From Zygnema cylindricum (Eukaryota; Streptophyta; Zygnematophyceae; Zygnematales; Zygnemataceae), in NCBI GenBank assembly GCA_037447655.1, contig JBBHKE010002312.1, forward strand, positions 25,931-89,930: a DNA stretch of 64,000 bases, written 5' to 3'. Under the pieces are notes generated by a model. That model did no database searches. It worked only from the letters and a program-made list of their open reading frames with translations, and was not told the origin of the DNA. The stretch's first letter is position 1. Each line of letters begins with the position of its first letter. A program made the position numbers and the translations under genes. Positions 9,564-18,960 of this stretch are shown here, in pieces.

Positions 9564-10236
9564 AGATTCTCATACTCACAAAAATGAATCCCTTCCACTA
9601 TCCCCATCTTTTTCATCTCTTTTAACTTATCTAGATTCACATGCCCAAGCCTCCGATGCCACAACATTATATCATGAACTCCAGCATAGTAAAGTTTCTT
9701 CTTTTCATAGATTAAAAGCAGCCTAAACATTCCTTGGCTACCTATTTCAGCAGTGAAATACAATTTTTCCTCAAAACTAGCAGTAAAAACTCCTTTCCTA
9801 TTGTTAGTGTCAAAATTGTTATCATCTAACACAGAGGTAGAGATGAGGTTTTTGTTTAACAGCGGAATAAACAACACATCTTAGAATGTAACAATAGATG
9901 TCTTTCTTTCCATTAAGACTTTCAGATCTACGGATCCTACAAAAGTAGTAGTGACTATCCTTCATTCCCGTACTCTATCTCTACAATGGGAATCTTTCTC
10001 ATTTTTGTGAACATGCATTTCTCCTTACACATGTGCATGGAGGCACTTGAATCCACAATCCAACCTATTTCACCTTTCAGTCCACTGAAGGCACTTCTCT
10101 GCTTACATGGAATTTCCGCCTCGGTTTTTGCCTCAAACTCCTCATCCAACAAGAGCTCATCATCCTCGTCCTCGGATTTCTCCTCAAGCACCTGCGTCAC
10201 AAGGGCCTTTTTCTTTCCTCTCGGAGGTCCACTAGT
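9564..10236 (-). pseudogene. pol: Protease and GAG-pre-integrase fragment of element G
   Basis: Minus-strand frames at 9955-10200 (GWIVDSSASMHMCKEK; the protease D-S-G triad is D-S-S) and 9476-9877 (LNKNLISTSVLDD...WHRRLGHVNLDKLKEMKKMG), the usual copia order from protease to the zinc-binding N-terminus of integrase. The element stops at about 9564, inside the segment after VEGIHF, where it meets LTR D. The rest of integrase, RT and RNase H is missing, so this is a 5' remnant of G. Frameshifts and a nonsense codon separate the two readable pieces. Confidence 0.75.
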
Positions 10237-11231
10237 CTACCCTTGCTTTAGCTGAAGTTTGGTTAGCTTAGTACACTCTGCCATACAGTGTCTTGGTTTT
10301 TTGCAAAAATGACACAACCCCTTTGAGACCCTCAATCCGGACTCATCGGATTGATTTCTTTGTCCTCCTCCTTTAAAGTTTCCAACCTGGTTTTTGCGAT
10401 CCTTTTTCCTTAAATTAGTCCCCGCTGCCAAAGCTTATCCACTCCTTCCTCCCCTCCGGATCTCTATCGTATTCTCTCGAACGAGAATCATCCCTACCAC
10501 AAAATTCCAAATCCACCTGGAGTCCAACAAATCCTGCACACGGTTGACTATGTTCTCGTAGTTATTGGGTAACTTCATGAGCGGACAGTTTACCGTCATC
10601 TATTTTGTTTCTACCTGTCCAACACTCTCTAGTTCCATAAATAGGGTTGCAAGCTCATTTCAAGAGTCTAGCATCTTTCCCCCTTTGTAAACATATGCAT
10701 CTATCCTTTGATCAACCAATTGCTGATGCTAAATAGTACCACTCCGGTACATCTCTATGAGGGCAATCCACATATTCAATGCCCTTTCTACCTGCAAATG
10801 AGGAGATGCAAGTCCTTGAGTAAGATGCCTGAGGATGAAGTGCTTTGCCGCCATATTGTTGTAGTCCCATGTATCAACATCATTCTCTTCATTCCTCGGA
10901 ATAGGTGACATGAACGTTGAACCGGCTGCGATAGGTGTTGCTATTGGTGTAACTGTCTCTTTTTCTCTTTCCCATTTTCCATCACAATGCTCTCCCCGTC
11001 CTCCAAATCCTCCGGTGGAGCAAGATTTGCTTTTCTCGTAAACATGCTTCCTCAAAACCCTAAAGTAATGGGTGAACTGGATGGACGCCTCACTCGTCCA
11101 CTCACTATCCCCCAAAACCTCTTTTCACATAGAGCTCCTGTCATCATACTCTCCCAGTATATGAAGCCAGTTCCATTAAAAATGGGTACTATAGAGGGTG
11201 GGCGCATAACCTGCAACTCTAAGACCTCCAT
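10237..11231 (-). pseudogene. gag: Gag of element G
   Basis: Gag reads from the ATG at 11231 (inside the LTR) through the primer-binding site into PIFNGTGFIYWESMM, then frames 10729-11115 (NMAAKHFILRHLTQGLASPHL...WIALIEMYRSGTI) and 10237-10431 with the zinc knuckle CHFCKKPRHCMAEC. Gag forms the particle and binds RNA. At least two frameshifts and nonsense codons break it, around 11115 and 10730-10430. Confidence 0.78.
11199..11211 (-). other. Primer-binding site of element G
   Basis: On the minus strand the sequence after the LTR end (GTTGCA) is GGTTATGCGCCCA. It differs by one base from the half initiator tRNA-Met site GGTTATGGGCCCA seen in A, C2 and C5. Confidence 0.75.
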
Positions 11232-11883
11232 TGGTCCTTAGAGTAGGCAGCTCACACGAAGCCCCTACGATAGCACTGACCCCTTTGAGTTTCAACAAGA
11301 ATAATTGCCACCCTTGCAGATAAAAAATTCTACCACCTTCACCTCTATGAAGACAAGACTCCCTTGAGTCAATAGCAATCAAAAATTTCGAATTTGCTCC
11401 CCTGAGCAGTAAGTTATAAATGGTCAAAAATGACCTTTTTGTATAGGAGCTCTTTCAGAGAGAGGCGGCTACCCAAAATTTGCTTTAGTCTTAATCCCCA
11501 CTATAAACCTTCTACTACTGGAGTACTGATCGAATCAGAACAGTGAATATTACAGAAAGGTACTAGAGCCGAGGTATTTTTGGTACGGCCATTGTACTAC
11601 ATTGCCATTTTGTGGACGCCTGTCATATCCCAACTTGTCCTCATTCTTTGTGGATATACCGTGATCCAATGTGATGCTCCCACGTGTCATTTGGTGCGAT
11701 AATGACCATAAACCGCCAAATATTCCATTCCGCGTATTCGGCGCTCACCATGGCCCTCCAATTCAGGTCGGCTTTTAATATAAGCCGTCAAAATAAATGT
11801 ATGCCACATTTGTTTCGTATGATATTTCTCGTACAACGCGTTCTATGTTCTTAAGTCTGTCGCGTTCGTTAAATGAGATGTTT
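11212..11883 (-). repeat. 5' LTR of element G, R-U5 side
   Basis: Minus-strand LTR ending ...GTTGCA at 11212. It contains the hairpin run (TGCTCAGGGGAGCA at about 11397-11410) and the terminal hairpin with the gag ATG at 11231. The LTR is interrupted at 11883/12892 by a solo LTR; sequence resumes with matching content on the far side. Confidence 0.78.
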
Positions 11884-12891
11884 TGCAACTATGAGACCTC
11901 CATTGGCCCTCAAAGTAGGCAGCTCACATAAAGCCTCTAGGATAATCCTGACCCCTTTGTGTTTCAGCAAGAATAACTGCCACCTTGGCAAACAAAAACT
12001 CTAACTACCTCCACCCCTGTGAAAGGAAGTCTCCCCTGAGTCGATAGCAAATAGAATCTCTGAATTTGCTCCCCTAAGTAGTAAGTTATGGTGGGTCAAA
12101 ATTGACCTTCTGTACAGAAGCTCTCTTTGAGAGAGGGTCCTATCTACCAAATTTTTCTAAGTCCTATCTCTCTCTCTACTGATATGGCACCAATCAAAAC
12201 AATGTGTCATATAGAAAGTTACAGGGGACATGGTCAAAATGTCCACACGTGTCAAGTCTGGATTCGTTCCTGTAATCCCCGGAGATTCCGTTTTCCATGG
12301 TAGATGTGCCACGTGTCATCTGATATGGCGATGACCACAAATCGTCAAAATCGAATTCCGCGATCTTAGAGTCCTTCACGGCCGTTTGATCGAAACCGGG
12401 TTTCAATCGTAGCCGTCGTAAATACTTGCGAGGTATATGTTTTGTTGTCAAAACAAACTGCGCGGTATCCGTTTCTTAGCCGTACCGTATTCCGTACTTT
12501 ACAGAAACAGTATCTATGTTTTACTTCTATAGTTCCGTTAAATGAATTAGTCTTCGTGTATTTATATATATATATTTATCAAACCCTATATCACCTAGCA
12601 CTGGTCCTAGACTAATAGGATAAAGCTACTAGCTATCGGCTAGTTTGACGGACAGTAGGTACCAAGTTCATATCGTTGGTCCGTCAACTATCTTTTTAGT
12701 AAACCTACTAAAACAATTGCCTGTCTCTCTCTGGACAGCACAGGCATCCATGGCTCTAGCTCCCTCTTCTACCTTCAGTAACTGCGAGAAGTCTGGGAGT
12801 TGAAGAGAGGAGTTAGAGGCATACTGCCTCGGCTTCTTTTGTGCATTTCATTTTAGACATGGAAAATACTAAAGAACCATTAATTTCTACA
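11884..12891 (-). mobile_element. Solo LTR (family C-like) inside LTR of G
   Basis: A 1008 bp LTR (TGTAGAAATTAATGGTTC...AGTTGCA on the minus strand) with no internal region, flanked by TGTTT (11879-11883) and TGTTC (12892-12896). That is a 5 bp target-site duplication with one mismatch. Solo LTRs arise when the two LTRs of an element recombine. It keeps the tRNA-like block, CACGTG motifs and the hairpin run. Confidence 0.82.
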
Positions 12892-13240
12892 TGTTCATCC
12901 TGTAAATATTTAAATAGCTGTCAAACCCAATAAATCTCAGCATTGGTCCTAGACTATAGGGCAAAGTTACCGGTTGTCGGCTACTCTGACGGATAGGAGG
13001 TACCAGGATCAGATCTTAGATCCGGCATCCCTTTTTGGTAAGGATGACCTGTTCTGCAATTAATCTCTTTCAAAGGCTTAGGCAGCCATGGCTCAAACTC
13101 CCTCTCTGGTCTTCAGTGACTACAACAAATGTGAAGACCTTACAGAGAGGAATTAGAGGTAGGCTGCCTCAGCTTCCTTTCTGTCTTTTGTTTATACAGC
13201 TTATGACCTATAAAATATCCAAAAAAAAAACACTAATTTT
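12892..13240 (-). repeat. 5' LTR of element G, U3 side
   Basis: Continuation of the LTR interrupted at 11883: Pol III-like antisense block at about 12945-13015, GCCATGGCT at about 13086, GGCAG-rich start-hairpin arms, and the U3 start near AAAATTAGTG. It ends exactly where the E-family LTR begins (TGTTGTTC at 13241), so its own first bases are displaced or lost. Confidence 0.72.
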
Positions 13241-14239
13241 TGTTGTTCTATGACAACTGGTGCAGGTGGAGCTTCAGCAGTAGTAGTAGAAGTAGACATA
13301 GCTAAAGCAGAAGCTTTTCAAGAAGTCCCCACAAAAGACCTATATTTCACCACTTCAATATCTCACAGTATATTGGACTTTACCACACTGTAGATCCAGA
13401 CTCACAGACCCAATTAGCACACAACTCAACACATAAGAACCTCAGCATACACACTGCTAACTCCCAAAGTTACAGCCAAATTGACCCAGTTGACCATAAG
13501 ATACAGGAACTGCAAGTTTCCCAAAAACAGCCTTTTGGTTTCCCTTATCCCAAAACTGGATACAATAACATTTCTAAGTCCTAATCTTTATACTCTGAGA
13601 GAGCATCTACTGCCTAATAGCCAATCAGATGTCAGTACCCTGAATAGTAGTATTGTACGATAGTACGACAAGGTACCCTAGTGTACTTCCAAAACCTAAT
13701 TCCAACTAGCCTAAAAAATAAATAGTGAAACATTATATTCTAAAGCGCTACACTACAAAAATAATCTCTTCAGGTATTTACAAATATGATGCCGTACATA
13801 TAATGTTGCTTGCTTAGTCAGCAACCTAAAATACTTCCAACCTGATGTGGTAAACTTGTACGACTACCTGGGACGCTTACGAAGCTCCTCGTCATCTGTG
13901 GGCCCCCTCAGAATTTCCCGCCGTTAGTCTGATGTGAATCAACGTCTGGTATTTGTTTTTTGGTATCAGTGTTCCCAGATGTCAGGGCTAATTTCCGTCC
14001 GCTCGATCCGAAGAATTCAGTCGTCCGATAGATGACTTGTGGCCATGACCATTCCGCATTTCCTGCACTGTCTAAAAAGCCGACGCGTGTATATGTGATC
14101 GTACTAATACTCTTTTAAAAACATTCTACTGTCACACTATTTAAGGTTAGTATTTCAGTTCAAACTTCATAAAATATTCTAAGTACTTAATCTTCCCTCA
14201 CAGCTCTATAAACTGAAGACAAAGCTTTCAAAAACAACA
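13241..14239 (-). repeat. 3' LTR of element E-prime (family E)
   Basis: A 999 bp minus-strand LTR (TGTTGTTTTTGAAAGC...CAACA). The left end, with gcaggtggagc and cagtagtagtagaagtagac, matches the left LTR of element E at 25987-26050. Downstream on the minus strand come the polypurine tract and RNase H in the expected order. The inner part (13500-14200) is AT-rich and has no coding potential. Confidence 0.82.
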
Positions 14240-14256
14240 CTCCCCTAAAGCTTTAG
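14240..14256 (-). other. Polypurine tract of element E-prime
   Basis: On the minus strand CTAAAGCTTTAGGGGAG precedes the LTR start TGTTGTTTTTG. It is the same motif as CTTCAGGGGAG beside the LTR of element E at 26891. Confidence 0.65.
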
Positions 14257-14259
14257 TCT

Positions 14260-15212
14260 TAGTTACTCAATTAGACCAATAGTCTTTATGCAAAACTATA
14301 ATTTAGGTGCAGGAAGAGCTTTGGTTAGCATATCTGCTACCATATATTGATTCGGCAAATAGCACATTTTAATGACCTTTGCAAGCACATTTTCACGGAC
14401 AAAATGCAGTCTGATATCCATATGTTTGCTCTTAACGTGATGGTTGGGGTTAGAGGCTATGGCAATTGCTGCCTGGTTGTCGCACCAGATGACTTCAGGA
14501 CCAGATTGCATATGTCCCAATTCTTGCAAAAGTGCTTTTACCCATAGGAGTTCCTTGAGAGCATAACTTGCTGCCATGTATTCAAACTCCATAGTTGACT
14601 GGGCGGTGACCTTCTGAAGTTTGCTTCTCCAGCAACAGGTACCATTTCCAATCTGTAGAACAAATCCAGTGGTGGATTTTCTGCTGGGCATGTCTCCATA
14701 ACTCGCATCACTCCAAGTTTTCAGCTTGACTTCTCCTCCTCCGAGGACAAGTTTAAGATTCCGAGTTCCTGCGAAGTACCTCAAGACTCTTTTTGCAGCT
14801 TCCGAATCTGCCCTTTTTGGGTTTTAAAGACTCCTACTCAACGCTCCAACAGCTGCTGCCACATCCGGCCTAGAACAGTTCATAAAATAGATAAAAGATC
14901 CAACTACCTGCCTATATGGCTTTGAGGCCATGAGCTCCTCCTCCCCTGACTCTAGCATCTCATCAACTAGAAAGCCTGACTCAGAGTCAACTCCCACTAA
15001 TTTTTGTCTGTATTCCATAAGGGTGACACATCCTTTAGCCTCTTTCATATCAAACTTTTCAAGCATGGAACTTATAGCCTCCTTTTGAGTTAACATGATT
15101 TGCCTCTTGCTTCTATCTCTCTCTACTTGTATTCCTAAAATGTATTTGGCCTCACCGAGGTATTTCATCTCAAACCTTGATTTCAGTGCTCTCTTGATCC
15201 TTGTTGAAATTT
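14260..15212 (-). pseudogene. pol: RT C-terminus and RNase H of element E-prime
   Basis: Minus-strand frames cover the end of RT (SRFEMKYLGEAKYILG, then YRQVVGSFIYFMNCSRPDVAAAVGALSRSL, 14824-15210) and RNase H (14296-14784: WSDASYGD, STMEFEYMA, WCDNQAA, KHMDIR, ADMLTKALPAPKL). The RNase H motif MESEY/MEAEY reads MEFEY but keeps the Glu. A stop codon near 14824 separates the frames. Everything upstream, including YVDD, integrase and gag, is missing; the break at about 15212 meets a short piece preceding LTR B2. Confidence 0.8.
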
Positions 15213-15250
15213 ATGTGTTTTCTAGGTCTAAATTGGAAAAATAAATAGAG

Positions 15251-16040
15251 TGTTGAAAAGAGGTGACTAATAGTTCACTTCTATATTTTAGTTAGAATGT
15301 AAAGAGAGAGAAAGAGAGGACCAAAGGCACGCCATGGTTGCCGCATCATTTAGAAAGAGGCAGAATGAACTAGAAAGTATTTTACTAGTTTAAGCAAAAT
15401 ACTATCGCTTGCCGGATTTGAACCGGGGTCTGTAGGCTACTAAATAGACCCACGTCTTATCCATTAAGTCACTATCGAAACGATACACGTGGAATGTTTC
15501 TCTCATATTTAGCAATTGATTCAAAGGACTAATTTGCAGCAGACTAACGAAAATGCACATTAATCAATTCATGCATGGAAGGGAATCGAAGCCGTATAAA
15601 TACAACTGATCGGACGGCCACCATTACAGCCGCCACCAGCAATAAGCTTTCGGCGGCCTTTGGGAATAGCGTCACGCGGTGCCACGTGGCGCCACATTAT
15701 TTGACACCAGAGAAGATGGGAGGAGGAACCATGGCTCGCGATTTGGCACATGTCACCTTGTAGACCATGTCGTTCAATGGCCGTACAATAAGTACATCGC
15801 CAATCGTACCTTATTGTACTATATAGTGTTCCTATTGGACTCGGGTTTAGTAGTAGGTAGTCACACGTAGGCAGACTAAGAGTTAGTGATATTTCGGTAC
15901 CTCTCTCTAAGTTAGCTTGTAACTATAAAGGTCATATTTGACCAGCCATAACTTACTGCTCGGGTGAGCAAATTCAGTGATTCTTTTTGCTGCGGAATCA
16001 GGGGAGTCTAGGCTACACAGGTGACCGTCTACTTCCTTAT
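15251..16040 (+). repeat. LTR fragment B2 (family B), 3' end missing
   Basis: Starts TGTTGAAAAGAGGTGAC and matches LTRs B1 and B3 through CACGTG (15683-15688), the TATA-like CTATAAAGG and hairpins GCTCGGGTGAGC and ATCAGGGGAGTC. It loses identity at about 16040, where the sequence turns into the reverse complement of another LTR. The preceding AAATAAATAGAG could be a worn polypurine tract. Confidence 0.75.
15412..15470 (-). other. Antisense tRNA-like block in LTR B2
   Basis: On the minus strand GACTTAATGGATAAGACG (A-box/D-arm-like) is followed after about 30 bases by CCGGTTCAAATCCGG. That is a perfect T-arm: a 4 bp stem with the 7-base loop TTCAAAT. Spacing is tRNA-like, but I cannot form a full acceptor stem, so this is not a functional tRNA gene. 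ACTATCG occurs directly on both sides. Every LTR family here has an equivalent block in the same place and antisense orientation. Confidence 0.6.
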
Positions 16041-16925
16041 GTAGCCTGCATTCCCTTGAGTTCGCAACACGAAGAATCACCGAAATTGGTCAACTGAGTT
16101 GACAGTTATGGCTGGCCAAATTTTGCCTTTTATACAAGATGCTCTTTGGGAGAGGCTGCTACCTACCCAAAATATTCTAAGTCTTAAACCCCTCTCTAAA
16201 CCCCCTAGTACCGAGGTACGGACAAATCACATTAATGTATAGTACATAAAGGTAAAAGTGCCGTTGTACCTTTTGTACAGCCATCGTACGACATAGGTAA
16301 AAAGTGAACACATGTCATATCTCCGCTCTTATAATCCATGAAATTCTTTCTTCCAAATCTTATCTCTCCACGTGGCGCCAGGTCATGTCACGTAAGGAAA
16401 AACGGTACCATACAGGAAGGTACAGGTGACGGAGTACTTTTTGTAGGAACATTGTACGATATTGCCATGATGTGACATTTATCACATCCGGATTTGTTGT
16501 GTTCCGTTTTGGAGATTTCGCAACCTGTATGATGTCGCCATGTGTCATTTGGAGTCGTGAGGTCTACAAATCGCCAAATTGTCCTTTTCGTGATATTACC
16601 GCTAACCACGGCCGTTTGATTTATATCGTCATTTAATACGGACCATCGAAATAAATGTCCGTACTATTTTTTTCGTCCAATACTAAAAGTATTATGGTTT
16701 CTATGTCCTTTATACTGTAATCCAGTTAAATGAAAGTTCCTACAAGTAACTATTTAAATACCTAGCAAACATTGTATGTCCTATCTTTAGTCTTTGACTT
16801 AATGGATGAGGCTAACCGCTACGAGTTACTTGACGATCGGTAGGTATCAGGGATACTTCTTGGGTCTGTCAAAATACCTTTTTGGTAAGTCCACCAAATC
16901 TACACCCTATCTCCATAGAGAGACT
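16041..16925 (-). repeat. LTR H, R-U5 and middle part
   Basis: Minus-strand LTR lying head-to-head with B2. It has the usual leader layout, but the first hairpin is GTCAACTCAGTTGAC instead of TGCTCAGGGGAGCA. The tRNA-like block is at about 16796-16865 on the plus strand. It is cut at 16925 by the C1-C2 composite and resumes at 34582. The last bases of its R-U5 side are lost at the junction with B2. Confidence 0.75.
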
Positions 16926-17976
16926 TGTAGAAATTAATGGTCCGTTTAAAGTATTTTCTAGGTCTAAATAGAAATATTGAAAGAAGCTGAGGCAGTCTAC
17001 TTGTAACTTCTCTCTCCAACTCTCAAACTAGTCACTGAGAAATTGGAGAGGAGGCTAGAGCAATGGCTACCTAGGCTATCTAGAGAATTACGGGAAATAT
17101 ATATTAGTTTATTTACCGTTAGGGGTTTATTTACTAAAAGGATATATGCTGCCCCCAGAATTTGATCCTAGTACCTGCGGGAAGGTAAGCACCCGGTAGT
17201 CGGTAGACTTATCCGTTAAGTCTAGACCTAGTGTTACATACTATAGGGTTTGATATTTATTTAAACATTGCCCCGTAGGATAATTCATTTAACTGAAACT
17301 ATTTACGGGATACATAGATCCAATAATGTAGAAGTACGGATTACGGTACGGATAAAAAATGAATACTGCGCATTTGTTTCTTTAGCGAAACGAATACCGC
17401 GCATGTATTTATTACGACTACGATTAAATGTGAATATAATCAGACGGCCGAATGAATGCCGAGATCGCGGAAGAGGATTTTTGGTCATCGCCACATAGGA
17501 TGACAGGTGTCGGGATAACATTGGATCGTGGCAACTCCGAGGATTAAGGGAGCAAATCGTGATATACTACGTGTCGACATTTAGGCCATGTCGTACATAG
17601 TCTGTACAGAAAGTACACCGACACTTGTAATTTTGTTTACGGAAGTTTAATATCATTGGCTTCGTACATCAGTAGATAGAGTCTGTGAGAGAGATAGGAC
17701 TTAGAAAAATTAGGAGATAGGACCCTCTCTCCCACAGAGCTTCTGTACAAAAGGTCAACTTAGACCCTCCATAACTTACTGCTCAGGGGAGCAAATCCAA
17801 AGATTCTTTTTGCTATCGACTTAGGGGAGTCTTACCTTCACAAGGGTGAAGGTGGTCAGAGTTATTGTCTGCCAGGGTGGCAGTTGTTCTTGCTGAAACA
17901 CAAAGGGGTCAGAGTTATCCTAGAGGCTTCTTGGAAGCTGTCCACTCTGAGGACTTATGGAGGTCTCAAAGTTATA
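16926..17976 (+). repeat. 5' LTR of C1 (family C)
   Basis: A 1051 bp LTR from TGTAGAAATTAATGGTCC to ...AAGTTATA (the terminal CA has become TA). It contains the start hairpin, the antisense tRNA-like block (about 17160-17225), repeated ATACCGCGCAT-type boxes near 17390-17405, a degenerate TATA (TACAAAAGG at about 17747), and the leader hairpin run, ending with the gag ATG at 17957. Confidence 0.88.
17780..17976 (+). promoter_or_regulatory. Structured R-U5 leader (hairpins H1-H6), family C
   Basis: Consecutive hairpins: H1 TGCTC-AGGG-GAGCA (17780-17793), H2 GACTT-AGGG-GAGTC (17818-17831), H3 CCTTCAC-AAGG-GTGAAGG (17835-17852), H4 CTGCC-AGGGT-GGCAG (17869-17883), H5 GCTTC-TTG-GAAGC (17926-17938), and H6 (17945-17971), whose loop holds the gag ATG at 17957. 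A TATA-like box lies about 30 bp upstream, so this should be the RNA 5' end. A role in packaging, dimerisation or translation control is inference. Confidence 0.65.
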
Positions 17977-18960
17977 TGTTATGGGCCTAACCTCTAAGTT
18001 ACCAAACTTTAATGGAACTGGCTTCATATATTGGGAAAGTATGATGATATGAGCTCTATGCGAAAAAAGGTTTTGGGGGATAGTGAGTGGACGGTTGAGG
18101 CGTCCATAAAGTCTTGGAATCCCCCTAGGGTTTGGAGGAAGAAAATTCATCACGAAAGAGGATCCACCTTCAACGAACAAAACAAAGGAAGGAGAGGTGG
18201 TGGACAAAGGAAAAGAAAAGGAGACGACCACACCAATAGCAACTGGTTCGACATTGATGTCACCTATTCCGAGGAACAAGGATAATGATACTGAAACCTG
18301 GGACTTCAACAATATGGCGGCAAAGCACTTCATCCTCCGCCATATTACTCAAGGACTTGCATGTCCTCATTTGCAGGTAGAAAGGGCATTCGATCTTTGG
18401 ATGACTCTCATAGAGATGTACCAAAGTGGTACGATTCAGCAACAACAGTTGGCTGATCAGAAAGTTAAGGAGTATGTATTCAAAGGGGGGAAGATGTTGG
18501 ATTTTTGCAATTAGCTTGCTACATTCTTTATAGAGCTAGAGAGTTCGACAAAAGATTTTAGTGAAAAAGTAAAGGTTAACTGTTTACTAATGAAGTTACC
18601 CAATGAGTTCAAGAAAATAGTCAACCGTGTGCAAGACTTGCCAGACTCAAGGTGGATATGGAACTCAGTGGTAGGAATGATTCTCGTTGAGAGAATACAA
18701 TTGAGATCCCAAGGGGAGGAAAGAGTAGGCAAGCCTTGCCAGCTGGGTCCGACTGGAGGAACAAGAATTCTCGGAGACCGATCAGAAATTACGGGGGGGG
18801 GGGGAGCAGAAAACTTAAACCGACGAGTTCATACCAAAAGCTCCCAAGGATTTTTGCCATTTCTGTAAGAAACCAGAGCACTATATGGTGGAGTGCAAAA
18901 AGCTAAAAAAACTTTGGTTAAAAGAGGGGCAAAACGGTGGAACCCCGAGAGGAAAGAAAA
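17957..18960 (+). pseudogene. gag: Gag of C1
   Basis: Gag begins at the ATG in H6 (MEVSKLYVMG) and reads through the primer-binding site to FNGTGFIYWESMMI, where TGA stops it. Later pieces are NMAAKHFILRHITQGLACPHLQVERAFDLW (18197-18514), LPNEFKKIVNRVQDLPDSRWIWN (18590-18868) and the zinc knuckle around 18850-18895 (CHFCKKPEHYMVEC). A run of nine or more G near 18790 marks one of several frame changes. The product is the particle protein; this copy is dead. Confidence 0.78.
17977..17988 (+). other. Primer-binding site of C1
   Basis: TGTTATGGGCCT follows the LTR end and matches the half initiator tRNA-Met site GGTTATGGGCCC with changes at the first and last bases. Confidence 0.65.

Noticed and set aside
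15412-15470. Possible functional tRNA gene
   Set aside because: The T-arm is perfect and a D-arm-like segment exists, but no acceptor stem pairs and other LTRs carry worn versions; kept only as a tRNA-like block.
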